Shown here piece by piece: positions 1 through 6,930 of a DNA stretch of 64,000 nt (its first letter is position 1; each line of letters starts with the position of its first letter). The DNA is from Paenibacillus sp. FSL R10-2782. Its GTDB lineage: Bacteria; Bacillota; Bacilli; Paenibacillales; Paenibacillaceae. The position numbers were made by a program, and so were the translations under genes. A model generated the notes under the pieces. It worked only from the letters and a program-made list of their open reading frames with translations. It was not told the origin of the DNA and searched no databases. The stretch covers positions 1,169,001 through 1,233,000 of the forward strand of contig NZ_CP151951.1 in NCBI RefSeq assembly GCF_038592985.1, given 5' to 3'.

Positions 1-570
1 CTCCAGTTGATGAGCAAGCAGGAGGATGGAAAAAACAAAGACTATCTGCATATCGCGCTGGAAGAGCTGGATCGTGCCTCGGGGATTATCACCGATTTTC
101 TGACATTTGCCAAGCCTGAATTTGAGCAGACCACAACGTTGTCCATCCTGGATGAATTTAAGCATATTGAAGGAATCATCAGTCCGATGGCTAATTTGCA
201 AGGCGGCAAAATTTCTTTGGATATTCCCCAGGAAATCAAAGTTCGCGGGAATTCCTCCAAGTTCAAGCAGGCATTCATCAACATTATTAAAAACAGCATT
301 GAAGCGTTGCGAGATCAGGGTCATATTCATATATGGGCTTATGTGGAAAACGGAGAAGCTGTTATTCATATTCGGGATAATGGCGAAGGGATGGATGCGC
401 AGACCTTGTCGAGACTGGGTGAGCCTTACTTTTCCAATAAGACCAAAGGCACAGGGTTGGGCATGATGGTGACCTTCCGGATTATTGAAACGATGAACGG
501 AAAAATTTCTTTTACAAGTGCAAAAGGGGTGGGAACAGAAGCGACCATCCGCTTCCCCGTAGCCGGATAA
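1..570 (+). CDS. Sporulation-type sensor histidine kinase, C-terminal part (5' end outside window)
   Basis: Only the last ~190 residues are present and the reading frame is open at the window edge. The fragment carries the end of the dimerisation helix (LEELDRASGIITDFLTFAKP, typical of KinB/KinC/KinE-like kinases) and a complete HATPase_c domain: N box (NIIKNSIEAL), G1 box (DNGEGM) and G2 region (TKGTGLGM). It should autophosphorylate and feed a phosphorelay or a response regulator. The phospho-accepting His and the sensor region lie upstream of the window. A hairpin terminator sits directly on the stop codon. It converges with the NHLP peptide/ComQ-like pair; whether it senses their product is unknown, as its input domain is not visible. 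Confidence 0.85.
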   Translation, partial: LQLMSKQEDGKNKDYLHIALEELDRASGIITDFLTFAKPEFEQTTTLSILDEFKHIEGIISPMANLQGGKISLDIPQEIKVRGNSSKFKQAFINIIKNSIEALRDQGHIHIWAYVENGEAVIHIRDNGEGMDAQTLSRLGEPYFSNKTKGTGLGMMVTFRIIETMNGKISFTSAKGVGTEATIRFPVAG

Positions 571-584
571 TATCCGGCTTTTTG
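561..584 (+). terminator. Rho-independent terminator of the kinase gene
   Basis: Inverted repeat AGCCGGATA / TATCCGGCT followed by five T. The stem overlaps the stop codon of the kinase. Confidence 0.8.
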
Positions 585-657
585 TGCTAGGGAAAACGGA
601 AGGAAGCTTGCTGAACCCACCCGCATGGTGTTTAAGGATTATCAAACAAAAACAAGT

Positions 658-894
658 TTACCACATGGAGCGTGGTTTCTGGGATGAAGCGAGCACACCG
701 GAAGGGTCTGGAGGGATGACCAGATAAAATTGATCTGGTGTTTCCTCTAATGTTTTGATTTGGATATGATCGGGGATAACGACTCCTAACACATCACGGA
801 TTGCAGACTTGGGATCTGTCATCAGTTTTTCTCTAAAACTGGCATCCTCCCACGCTTTTTGAATGACCTGTGTTTGAAGAACTTCAGTAGCCAT
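658..894 (-). CDS. NHLP-leader RiPP/pheromone precursor peptide with C-terminal Trp
   Basis: A 78-residue peptide whose first ~62 residues match the nitrile-hydratase-like leader (NHLP) pattern of natural-product precursors: QVIQKAWEDASFREKL, then DPKSAIRDVLGVVIPD, then ETPDQFYLVIPPDP. The short tail after the leader is Ser-rich and Cys-free and ends in KPRSMW, so Trp is the last residue. The ATG at 894 is chosen because AGGGTGA lies 7 nt upstream; a TTG immediately before it has worse spacing. It is directly downstream of the ComQ-like gene on the same strand, the order seen for comQ-comX. A prenylated signalling peptide or other RiPP is inferred; the core boundary cannot be set from sequence. 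Confidence 0.75.
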   Translation of the reverse strand: MATEVLQTQVIQKAWEDASFREKLMTDPKSAIRDVLGVVIPDHIQIKTLEETPDQFYLVIPPDPSGVLASSQKPRSMW

Positions 895-969
895 CAAAAA
901 TCACCCTCTCATTCAATTGGTTATATTTACCTAGACAGTATAGCACGAAAGTATCGTAAAAATCTAGCA

Positions 970-1905
970 CTATTTCATATTTTTGGAGAGCCAAAAATCC
1001 AGTCCGCCTCTTCGCAAATGCGAACGTCCGGCTTCAATTTCTGCCGCCTCTTCACCCAGTTCTTCTGCGATCGAACGCGTGAACATACGCAGTCCAGGGA
1101 TGGCAGGCTCCAGATGCTCCAACTGCTGAACCGCTTGATCAGCAATGCTCACGTAACTGACAAGCGCCCCGCGTACATAAATCGCCTCCCGAATTTGCTC
1201 TGGTCCCAGTCCTTCGCGATAGGCCGTCTTCTGCTCGGCGCTGATGTGGGACAAAAGGCAGTTGTAGCTATTTTCCTCTAAGTCCTCCGACCAGTCGGCC
1301 CAGTCATCCGACATTTGGAGTACAACCAGCGCTGTATCTGTCATGTCTGTAATGGTCTGAATCAGGTCGGCCCGCCCTGCGAGCAGCAAAGCACCCGTCC
1401 CAGCCATTTTTAAGGGACTGGCTTTCAGCGCCACCTGACGCCGTTCCCCCTGAAAAAAGTCCTTTGCTCCCTCAGATGTCACACTAACGGCCCATTCACC
1501 AATATACGTTTGGGCATACGTCCAAAAAGGAGAGGACGCAGGAAAAAGGTCCCGGTATACGTCCAAGCATTCAGTATAGAACAATTGGCTTAAGGCGAGT
1601 TGCGTTTTGCGATTGTCTGCTGCTGTGTCCATCACATCGTCCTGAATCAAATAATGAGCCATGACGAACACGTTGCCCAGTGACAGCTTACGGCAAATTT
1701 CGGGAGCCAGCCCGGTGAGCTCCTGCAGCCAGAACGGAAGCAAATAGCATATGTAGTTGCGCGTGCTGTCTTCCCTTAACGGATTAAAACGGGCCAGATA
1801 GTCCAAGCCCTGACGCTGAAATGGAGCAGGAAACGCGGCTGTCCGTTCTTCCGCTTGACGGAAAACAATTTCCAATTCATCTTTGTATGCAAAATACCAT
1901 TCCAT
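970..1905 (-). CDS. ComQ-like class I isoprenyl transferase/synthase
   Basis: A 311-residue all-helical protein of the trans-isoprenyl diphosphate synthase fold. A first Asp-rich motif (DDVMD) is at about residues 90-95, and a second (DDWADWSED) lies near residue 205. These bind Mg2+-diphosphate in polyprenyl synthases and in ComQ, which prenylates a Trp of the ComX pheromone. Length is close to ComQ (about 300). The ATG at 1905 has AGGTGA 5 nt upstream; the ATG at 1920 lacks a site. Its partner gene downstream encodes an NHLP-leader peptide ending in Trp, which supports a peptide prenylation role. A terpene or polyprenyl synthase working on small molecules is the alternative. Confidence 0.7.
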   Translation of the reverse strand: MEWYFAYKDELEIVFRQAEERTAAFPAPFQRQGLDYLARFNPLREDSTRNYICYLLPFWLQELTGLAPEICRKLSLGNVFVMAHYLIQDDVMDTAADNRKTQLALSQLFYTECLDVYRDLFPASSPFWTYAQTYIGEWAVSVTSEGAKDFFQGERRQVALKASPLKMAGTGALLLAGRADLIQTITDMTDTALVVLQMSDDWADWSEDLEENSYNCLLSHISAEQKTAYREGLGPEQIREAIYVRGALVSYVSIADQAVQQLEHLEPAIPGLRMFTRSIAEELGEEAAEIEAGRSHLRRGGLDFWLSKNMK

Positions 1906-2096
1906 CGCTATCACCTGCATCTCTTATAGATAATTTTATAGCGATATCTAGTTGTTACCTGCCATTATAAAATAGATTGCAATTTTCAACATTTTGTTAT
2001 TTTTACATTAAGGATTTTATGAAAATCTGTAAAGTGAATAAAAAAAGCAGAAAGAGAAAATATAGTATGAAAAAGGACGAAAGAAGGGTCTGCATC

Positions 2097-2627
2097 ATGA
2101 AAAACCAATGGAAATTGACCGCTGCTATCCTATATGGAGGGGTGATGATGTATGGGAGTGCAGGCGCTGCCGGAGCTTCCGGTGCTGAACCGGGCAACCC
2201 GTCGCAAGCTGCCGTTCCTAATGCTACAAGCCAAGGAGAAGCTCATCAGGGGAAGGCTGCACCACAGGATCATCACAGATCAGGACATGTTCATAGACAT
2301 GGACACGAACATGGACATGGACATGGTAAAGGGCCAGGCGGCTGGAATTACCATTTGAACGAGAAGATCGCCAAGCTTCTGGGTATCACTCCTGCCCGGT
2401 TAGAGAATGAACTGGGACAAGGCAAATCGTTGGCCGATATTGCTAAAAGCAAAGGCATCAAAGAGGAACAGCTCATTGATAAGCTGAAAAATGAAATGAC
2501 CGTGGATCTGAAACGGCTCGTGAACCGTAAAGGTCCGATTACATTCGACCGTAAGTCCGGGGCTCCACATGAAGCCCAATTGAAGCGGGAGCCAGGGGTC
2601 ACCTCAACCTCGGTTAATGAAAACTAA
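2097..2627 (+). CDS. Secreted His-rich protein of unknown function
   Basis: 176 residues. A signal peptide covers roughly the first 25 residues (KLTAAILYGGVMMYGSAGAAGA). It is followed by a low-complexity linker and a His-rich tract (HRHGHEHGHGHGKG) that could bind Ni, Zn or Cu. The C-terminal half contains a helical motif (LLGITPARLENELGQGKSLA...AKSKGIKEEQLIDKLK) found in many secreted or cell-surface proteins of spore formers. The start is at 2097 with AGAAGGG 8 nt upstream; longer in-frame forms from 1977 have no plausible site and would bury the signal peptide. Function not recognised; metal storage or sensing is a guess. Confidence 0.7.
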   Translation: MKNQWKLTAAILYGGVMMYGSAGAAGASGAEPGNPSQAAVPNATSQGEAHQGKAAPQDHHRSGHVHRHGHEHGHGHGKGPGGWNYHLNEKIAKLLGITPARLENELGQGKSLADIAKSKGIKEEQLIDKLKNEMTVDLKRLVNRKGPITFDRKSGAPHEAQLKREPGVTSTSVNEN

Positions 2628-2640
2628 GCTATGTACTAAA

Positions 2641-2672
2641 AAAACCTTGAGAATGGCGGTTCTCAAGGTTTT
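2641..2672. terminator. Bidirectional terminator
   Basis: A perfect 13-bp stem (AAAACCTTGAGAA / TTCTCAAGGTTTT) with a 6-nt loop. A- and T-rich flanks serve both the plus-strand His-rich gene and the converging minus-strand reductase gene. Confidence 0.85.
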
Positions 2673-2677
2673 CATAT

Positions 2678-3559
2678 TCACCGGGCGGTTCGCATCGGAT
2701 TCCTGCTTTCACAGGGCACCTTGGTCTGGCACAGTCCGCAGCCGGCGCCCGATTCGGCTTCACCGCCGTTTAGCACCGCAAAGTCCCGCGATGCCTGGCC
2801 ATACACAAATTTCATGCAGGCGATTTTGTCATGTCCGCCGTCCTTGCTGATCGCCTGCACAGGGCAGCGGGTAATGCACACACCGCAGGTGCCCTTGCTG
2901 CACAGCAGGCAGTTTCCGGTATGGCCTGTTGACGTTCTGGAATCAGGCGGCACTTGGAGATCGGTCACCACGGACAGCAGGCGGATGGCAATTCCTTTTT
3001 CGGTGATGAAGCCGTCATTAATACTGAAGGTGCCAAGACCCGCAGCATATGCAATGTGGCGCTCCGACCAATTGGAGACAGGCCCTCCTGCGGCACCATA
3101 AATGCTGTACCAATCCGTATCCAGCGGCGCAACCGCACGGTAACCAAGGTCTGTTAAATATCCCGTCAAATGCCTCCTTGCAGACTGTACAAAATATTCA
3201 TCGCCGAAGGTCCGCAGCAGCGCCCATTCTTTGGAGGCTCTATCTTTTTGTGCGCGATTAGCCTTGCGGATCGTCTCGCTGATCGGCAGCACAACGCTGA
3301 TAACGGTGCCTCCATCAAAACTCCCCATTCCGAAGGAATGTTCAAATGCTTCCTGCGGCGTGGCGTGGTCGGGTCCCACCACTCTTTTGTACTCCTCAAA
3401 CAAAGGATCATTGGCCCCGGCAAATTGAATAATCGGCTCCTCGTAATAAGGACTCTGTAGTTCTTCACAAACATTGCCCTTGTCTTCGCTCACATAGGTC
3501 TTCATCTCGGCTGCGATGATTTCTCTCATATCAGGTACGGATTCAACCATCCTATCCAC
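2678..3559 (-). CDS. 4Fe-4S reductase, epoxyqueuosine-reductase-like
   Basis: 293 residues. The C-terminal half carries two ferredoxin-like Cys clusters: CLLCSKGTCGVCITRCP (about 217-233) and a later CGLCQTKVPCESRNP (about 274-288). The N-terminal half has the Asp- and Gly-rich segment typical of QueG-like proteins (AAGLGTFSINDGFIT). It lacks the HEAT repeats of full QueG, so the substrate is unclear. It probably starts at the GTG at 3559; an ATG three codons later is possible. It lies 124 nt downstream of the MarR gene on the same strand, and an 18-bp palindromic operator sits between them, so MarR control is likely. It converges with the His-rich gene. Confidence 0.7.
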   Translation of the reverse strand: MDRMVESVPDMREIIAAEMKTYVSEDKGNVCEELQSPYYEEPIIQFAGANDPLFEEYKRVVGPDHATPQEAFEHSFGMGSFDGGTVISVVLPISETIRKANRAQKDRASKEWALLRTFGDEYFVQSARRHLTGYLTDLGYRAVAPLDTDWYSIYGAAGGPVSNWSERHIAYAAGLGTFSINDGFITEKGIAIRLLSVVTDLQVPPDSRTSTGHTGNCLLCSKGTCGVCITRCPVQAISKDGGHDKIACMKFVYGQASRDFAVLNGGEAESGAGCGLCQTKVPCESRNPMRTAR

Positions 3560-3632
3560 ATCCCTCTCCGTGGTTATTGTTCACCAGCAAAGCATTCTTT
3601 CCTTGATACCGCGATAAACATTTTCAATCTTT

Positions 3633-3650
3633 TTCGTGTATATACACGAA
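3633..3650. promoter_or_regulatory. Palindromic operator upstream of the Fe-S reductase (MarR site)
   Basis: Perfect 18-bp palindrome TTCGTGTATATACACGAA between the MarR gene and the reductase gene. The core GTGTA-N2-TACAC is repeated upstream of the MarR gene itself, as expected for an autoregulating MarR repressor. Confidence 0.7.
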
Positions 3651-3682
3651 TTGAGCATCACCTCATGTAAGAAGGTGACTGA

Positions 3683-4138
3683 TCACAAACCCAAATTTTC
3701 AATTTTGGATAAGAGTGCGGTCAGTATCTGCAGCTCCCCATTTCCCAATGACTCCTGCAAACAACGCTGCGCCTCCTCCCAAAGCTCTGCTGCGTCGTTG
3801 TATACCGTTCTTCCATTCTCCGTCAGAGTAAGGCAGCGGTTGCGACTGCCCTCAGCAGATATATCCTCCACATATCCGCTATGCTCCAGCGCCTTCAAAT
3901 TACGTACAATCGTGGTTCGGTCGAGCCGCATCTCCAGCGCCAATTCACTTACACTTGCCGATCCCAGCGCAGCTAAGTGCTTGAGCAGTGAAAATTGGCT
4001 AATATGGAGTCCGCTTGGAGCCAGATATCGGTCATATAGTCCCGTAACAGCCATCGAGGAACGGCGCAGATTGATGCAGGTACAGACTGAGGCAGATCGC
4101 TCTTGCGAAGATTGCTTGTTTTTCCTTGTCGTTGCCAT
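3683..4138 (-). CDS. MarR-family transcriptional regulator
   Basis: 151 residues with the MarR winged helix: QFSLLKHLAALGSASVSELALEMRLDRTTIVRNLKALEHSGYV and a wing (GSRNRCLTLTENGR). The N-terminal Cys pair (SVCTCIN, about residues 17-21) could allow thiol sensing. GGAGA lies just before the ATG. The matching operators at 3633 and 4163 flank the gene, so it probably represses itself and the Fe-S reductase downstream. The ligand is not known. Confidence 0.85.
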   Translation of the reverse strand: MATTRKNKQSSQERSASVCTCINLRRSSMAVTGLYDRYLAPSGLHISQFSLLKHLAALGSASVSELALEMRLDRTTIVRNLKALEHSGYVEDISAEGSRNRCLTLTENGRTVYNDAAELWEEAQRCLQESLGNGELQILTALLSKIENLGL

Positions 4139-4162
4139 AGGTTCTCCATTCTTTGCGCTGTT

Positions 4163-4177
4163 TCGTGTATCTACACT
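4163..4177. promoter_or_regulatory. MarR operator in the marR promoter region
   Basis: CGTGTATCTACAC carries the same GTGTA-N2-TACAC core as the 18-bp palindrome at 3633, 25-40 nt upstream of the MarR start codon. Confidence 0.65.
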
Positions 4178-4410
4178 ATTTCAAAAATAACAGGTTTTGT
4201 CAGAGAAATTTGTCACAGCAGTCGGCTCAGTCGGTCTGTCAGGACGCTTTTTTATGCTCATTTAAAAATTTATGTGTAAAATTCTTGAGAAAAGCAACAA
4301 AATTTCGATTTGATCGTCTATGTATATAGATATCATTTTAGGAAAGGCTTGGAACAAATTGTGGTAATAAATATCAATAGGCCAATACATTTTATAAAGG
4401 AGCTATTCAA

Positions 4411-5187
4411 ATGAAGAATGTAAGAGCAAAATACGCTACTGCTTTCCTGTCGAGCATGGTGCTTGTGGGCAGCTTGAGTGGTCTTTCTATGGCTAATGCA
4501 GGAACCCAAAATCCATCAGTATATCAGTCGATAACAAAATTTAAAAAGAGTGAGAGCCAAGGCCAAGTGATATGGAAAGAAAAGAATATTACGGTAACGG
4601 CGAAGAAAACGGAGCTGAAAAATGTACCAGGCTCTGAAAAAAGCGTTATTACATCCATAACGATCCAAAAAGGAGAAAAGATCTACACAATCAAAACAGA
4701 TGGTTTTGATGATAAGCTGCGTGATATATCGAGTATTTCAGTATCACCTTCAAATGATTGGCTCGCTATACAAACACGACGTAGCGCAGGGGAGACGGTG
4801 CTGCTTATGGATTTGAAAAATGGAAAGCATCAAATATTAAATGACCAGTTAAGTGCTGCTGGCAAGAAAAATATTGAAACAATAAATTCCTATAATTGGT
4901 CACCAAAAACAGATCAACTTGCTTTCTCCTACGGAGATCCTGCCAGAAGCTCCATAGCCATTTACGATTCCCCAAAAGGTACGTTTACTTTTTTACCTAG
5001 AGAAACAGATTACATTAGTACAAGTTTAATTTTATGGAATAAAAATGGAGATCAATTAAACTATATAAGTGAATATCCATCGGATCAAAAAAGACTGTAT
5101 ACGTACTCTATGATCACTAAGAAAGTGAAGACTGTTAAAAAAATAAGTGAAAAAGAATTTCAACAATGGTTAAAGCTTGATAAATGA
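4411..5187 (+). CDS. Secreted beta-propeller-like protein (TolB/WD40-like repeats)
   Basis: 258 residues with a signal peptide (FLSSMVLVGSLSGLSMANA, cleavage near residue 31). The mature part has repeated blades such as ISSISVSPSNDWLAIQTRR, INSYNWSPKTDQLAFSYGD and SLILWNKNGDQLNYISEYP, resembling TolB-type beta-propeller repeats, so a binding or scaffolding role outside the membrane is likely. AAGGAGC lies 8-9 nt before the ATG. It stands alone, followed by a repeat element and a strong terminator. No catalytic motif was recognised. Confidence 0.6.
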   Translation: MKNVRAKYATAFLSSMVLVGSLSGLSMANAGTQNPSVYQSITKFKKSESQGQVIWKEKNITVTAKKTELKNVPGSEKSVITSITIQKGEKIYTIKTDGFDDKLRDISSISVSPSNDWLAIQTRRSAGETVLLMDLKNGKHQILNDQLSAAGKKNIETINSYNWSPKTDQLAFSYGDPARSSIAIYDSPKGTFTFLPRETDYISTSLILWNKNGDQLNYISEYPSDQKRLYTYSMITKKVKTVKKISEKEFQQWLKLDK

Positions 5188-5189
5188 GC

Positions 5190-5264
5190 ATGTTGCAACA
5201 ATCCCAAGAGGGATTTCAAATCAGCAATAGATAGATGAAACGGTTTAGTTCGTCTATCTATTGA
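5190..5264 (-). repeat. Palindromic intergenic repeat, copy 1
   Basis: About 75 nt that match, in inverted orientation, the element at 18031-18152 at nearly 90% over the 65-nt core (AATCCCAAGAG.GATTTCAAA and the following palindrome). It contains an 11-bp stem, CAATAGATAGA / TCTATCTATTG. It lies immediately 3' of a gene, as REP- or MITE-like elements often do. Confidence 0.7.
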
Positions 5265-5274
5265 ACGAGCAAGA

Positions 5275-5308
5275 AGGGCGGGAGTTGCTCCCGCCCTGTT
5301 TTTTTTAA
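5275..5308. terminator. Strong Rho-independent terminator
   Basis: 10-bp GC-rich stem AGGGCGGGAG / CTCCCGCCCT with a 3-nt loop, then G and eight T. It ends transcription from the beta-propeller gene and overlaps the 3' end of the converging transpeptidase gene. Confidence 0.9.
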
Positions 5309-5781
5309 ACCTCGGAAATTGTAATTTTTCCTGAACTTCCGTTTGCCTCCAAGATTTGAATCAGTGCTTTCTGATTGCTATTCGAGAGTCGGATACAGCC
5401 ATAGGTTGGGCGTAATGGATACCAAGTAGCGGAAGAGCTTGGAGCAGGATCTCCACCATGGATCATAATTTCATCTCGACCGTTCTGTGCAGCAATTAAG
5501 AAATTCCCACTTACTGCTTCATTTAGCCATACACGTTTGTAGGGACCATAAGAATACTCCGAAGAACCCTTAGCATAAACTTTACATTTAGCTACACCAG
5601 TAGGAATATCTGCATTTTTACGTTTCCAGTTGGTATGGTCGCCACCGTTCGCTTCATCATTTGACCCGCGCCCCAAAGCTTCGACAGGGCCAAATACCAG
5701 TGTACCGCTGTCATTGTATACTTTCAGAATACCTTTGTAATCCCGATTAGCCGGAAAATTAGCAAGAATGTGAAAACCCAT
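5305..5781 (-). CDS. L,D-transpeptidase (YkuD fold) without signal peptide
   Basis: 158 residues. The YkuD catalytic signature is present: IHGG (about residues 105-108), then TYGCIRLSN with the nucleophilic Cys near 131. Such enzymes make 3-3 peptidoglycan cross-links or anchor proteins to the wall. Unlike most family members there is no signal peptide, membrane segment or LysM domain; the protein starts MGFHILANFPANRDYKG. It could be a cytoplasmic or spore-compartment enzyme, or be exported by another route. It has its own promoter region (5782-5980) and overlaps the terminator of the opposite gene. Confidence 0.8.
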   Translation of the reverse strand: MGFHILANFPANRDYKGILKVYNDSGTLVFGPVEALGRGSNDEANGGDHTNWKRKNADIPTGVAKCKVYAKGSSEYSYGPYKRVWLNEAVSGNFLIAAQNGRDEIMIHGGDPAPSSSATWYPLRPTYGCIRLSNSNQKALIQILEANGSSGKITISEV

Positions 5782-5984
5782 TGTTATACGCCTCCAATTG
5801 TTTTATTGAGAGTGAATTTGATGGAGTCGCAAACACCAGAATGGCTCCACATTCTTTTTTGGTGTTTGTATCAATTTCGCCCTTCACTTAGATAGGTAAT
5901 TTGGAGTCGATAAATACAACGAGTTATTCGTTTTTTTTTCAGGTTCATATCGTCCTTAAAAATGTGGATAATGGTGAGCGATGC

Positions 5985-6431
5985 CTATAACAGCTTTTTA
6001 AGCTGGGAAATACGGCCTTGTGACACGCCAAGCCATTTGGCATAATCGCCTTGCTTGGCTGTAGGATGCTCACTCATGAGTCTTCTTAGTTGTTCAGCCA
6101 GTTTTTTTGAAGACGACCGATTTGCTCTTTTTTCTTTGAACGGTTTCTTAACAACAGGAGCAGGTATTGGACTCACACCTATGTTCCCTTTCAGATCGAG
6201 AATGCATTTTTTACATAATAATGAAGCCCTGAAATAGGTTAAAGACTCAACCGAACTGCACAAGTTGCAGGCGACTCCAATATACTTCCGCATACTCAAA
6301 AATCCTGTTTCAACATCTACATAAAACTCTAAAGGATCGCCAACATCAATACCCATAGAGGTCCGCATTTCCTTAGGAATAACAATCCGGCCTAGCGTAT
6401 CAAGGGAACGTGTCATACCTGTATTCTTCAA
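5985..6431 (-). CDS. AbrB/SpoVT-like regulator with zinc ribbon and C-terminal helix-turn-helix
   Basis: 148 residues from a TTG start at 6431, chosen because AAAGGAG is 8 nt upstream and the product then begins MKNTGMTRSLDTLGRIVIPK, the usual AbrB start. Residues 1-50 form the swapped-hairpin AbrB DNA-binding domain. A CxxC...CxxC pair (CNLCSS and LLCKKC, about 53-75) should bind zinc. The C-terminus (LRRLMSEHPTAKQGDYAKWLGVSQGRISQL) is a second helix-turn-helix. It is a likely transition-state regulator and is adjacent to a shorter paralogue on the same strand. Confidence 0.8.
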   Translation of the reverse strand: MKNTGMTRSLDTLGRIVIPKEMRTSMGIDVGDPLEFYVDVETGFLSMRKYIGVACNLCSSVESLTYFRASLLCKKCILDLKGNIGVSPIPAPVVKKPFKEKRANRSSSKKLAEQLRRLMSEHPTAKQGDYAKWLGVSQGRISQLKKLL

Positions 6432-6491
6432 GTGATCTTCTCCTTTCTTAACCGTCACCTGCCTGATCGAACATTTTTGGTATGAGCTGAC

Positions 6492-6755
6492 TTACACGGG
6501 CTTTAGATGACTCTTGAGCATATATCTACAGCTTGTACATATAAGAGAACTCTTAAAATAACTTAATCCCTCGGTAGATTGACAAAACTTACAAGACTGA
6601 CCAATGTATTTTTTTAGGGATAGGATACCTTTTTCTTCATCTGTGAAAAATTCTATAGCATCATTTGCACAAATATCACAGGTTATGAGTATTTCTTTGG
6701 GAATTACGAGTCTACCAAAAGCTTCTAAATTTCTTGTCATTTTTGCGGCCATCAT
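6492..6755 (-). CDS. Short AbrB-like regulator, paralogue of the neighbour
   Basis: 87 residues starting at ATG 6755 (GGAGAG 7 nt upstream). The AbrB domain (MTRNLEAFGRLVIPKEILIT) is followed by the CxxC...CxxC zinc ribbon (CKFCQS, LICTSC), but the C-terminal helix-turn-helix of the neighbour is missing. The region after IPKE (ILITCDICANDAIEF) diverges from the usual basic AbrB sequence and adds two Cys, so DNA binding may be altered. It may form mixed oligomers with the 148-residue paralogue 60 nt downstream. Confidence 0.75.
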   Translation of the reverse strand: MMAAKMTRNLEAFGRLVIPKEILITCDICANDAIEFFTDEEKGILSLKKYIGQSCKFCQSTEGLSYFKSSLICTSCRYMLKSHLKPV

Positions 6756-6930
6756 CCAATACTCTCCTATTAGAAATATAAAAATCAATTAAATAAAAGC
6801 ATTTATTGTTGTTCCAGAAGATGGTATTATCATGAGTAGAAAAAAATAATTATACTATTAGTTTCCAAACTCTATTTTTTTGTTGAAATTTGCACTAATT
6901 TAAAGTTCATGCTGAAAGGGTGGTTTATCC

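Noticed and set aside
3636..4190. 184-residue plus-strand frame opposite the MarR gene
   Set aside because: Antisense shadow of MarR; Ser/Cys-rich with no domain.
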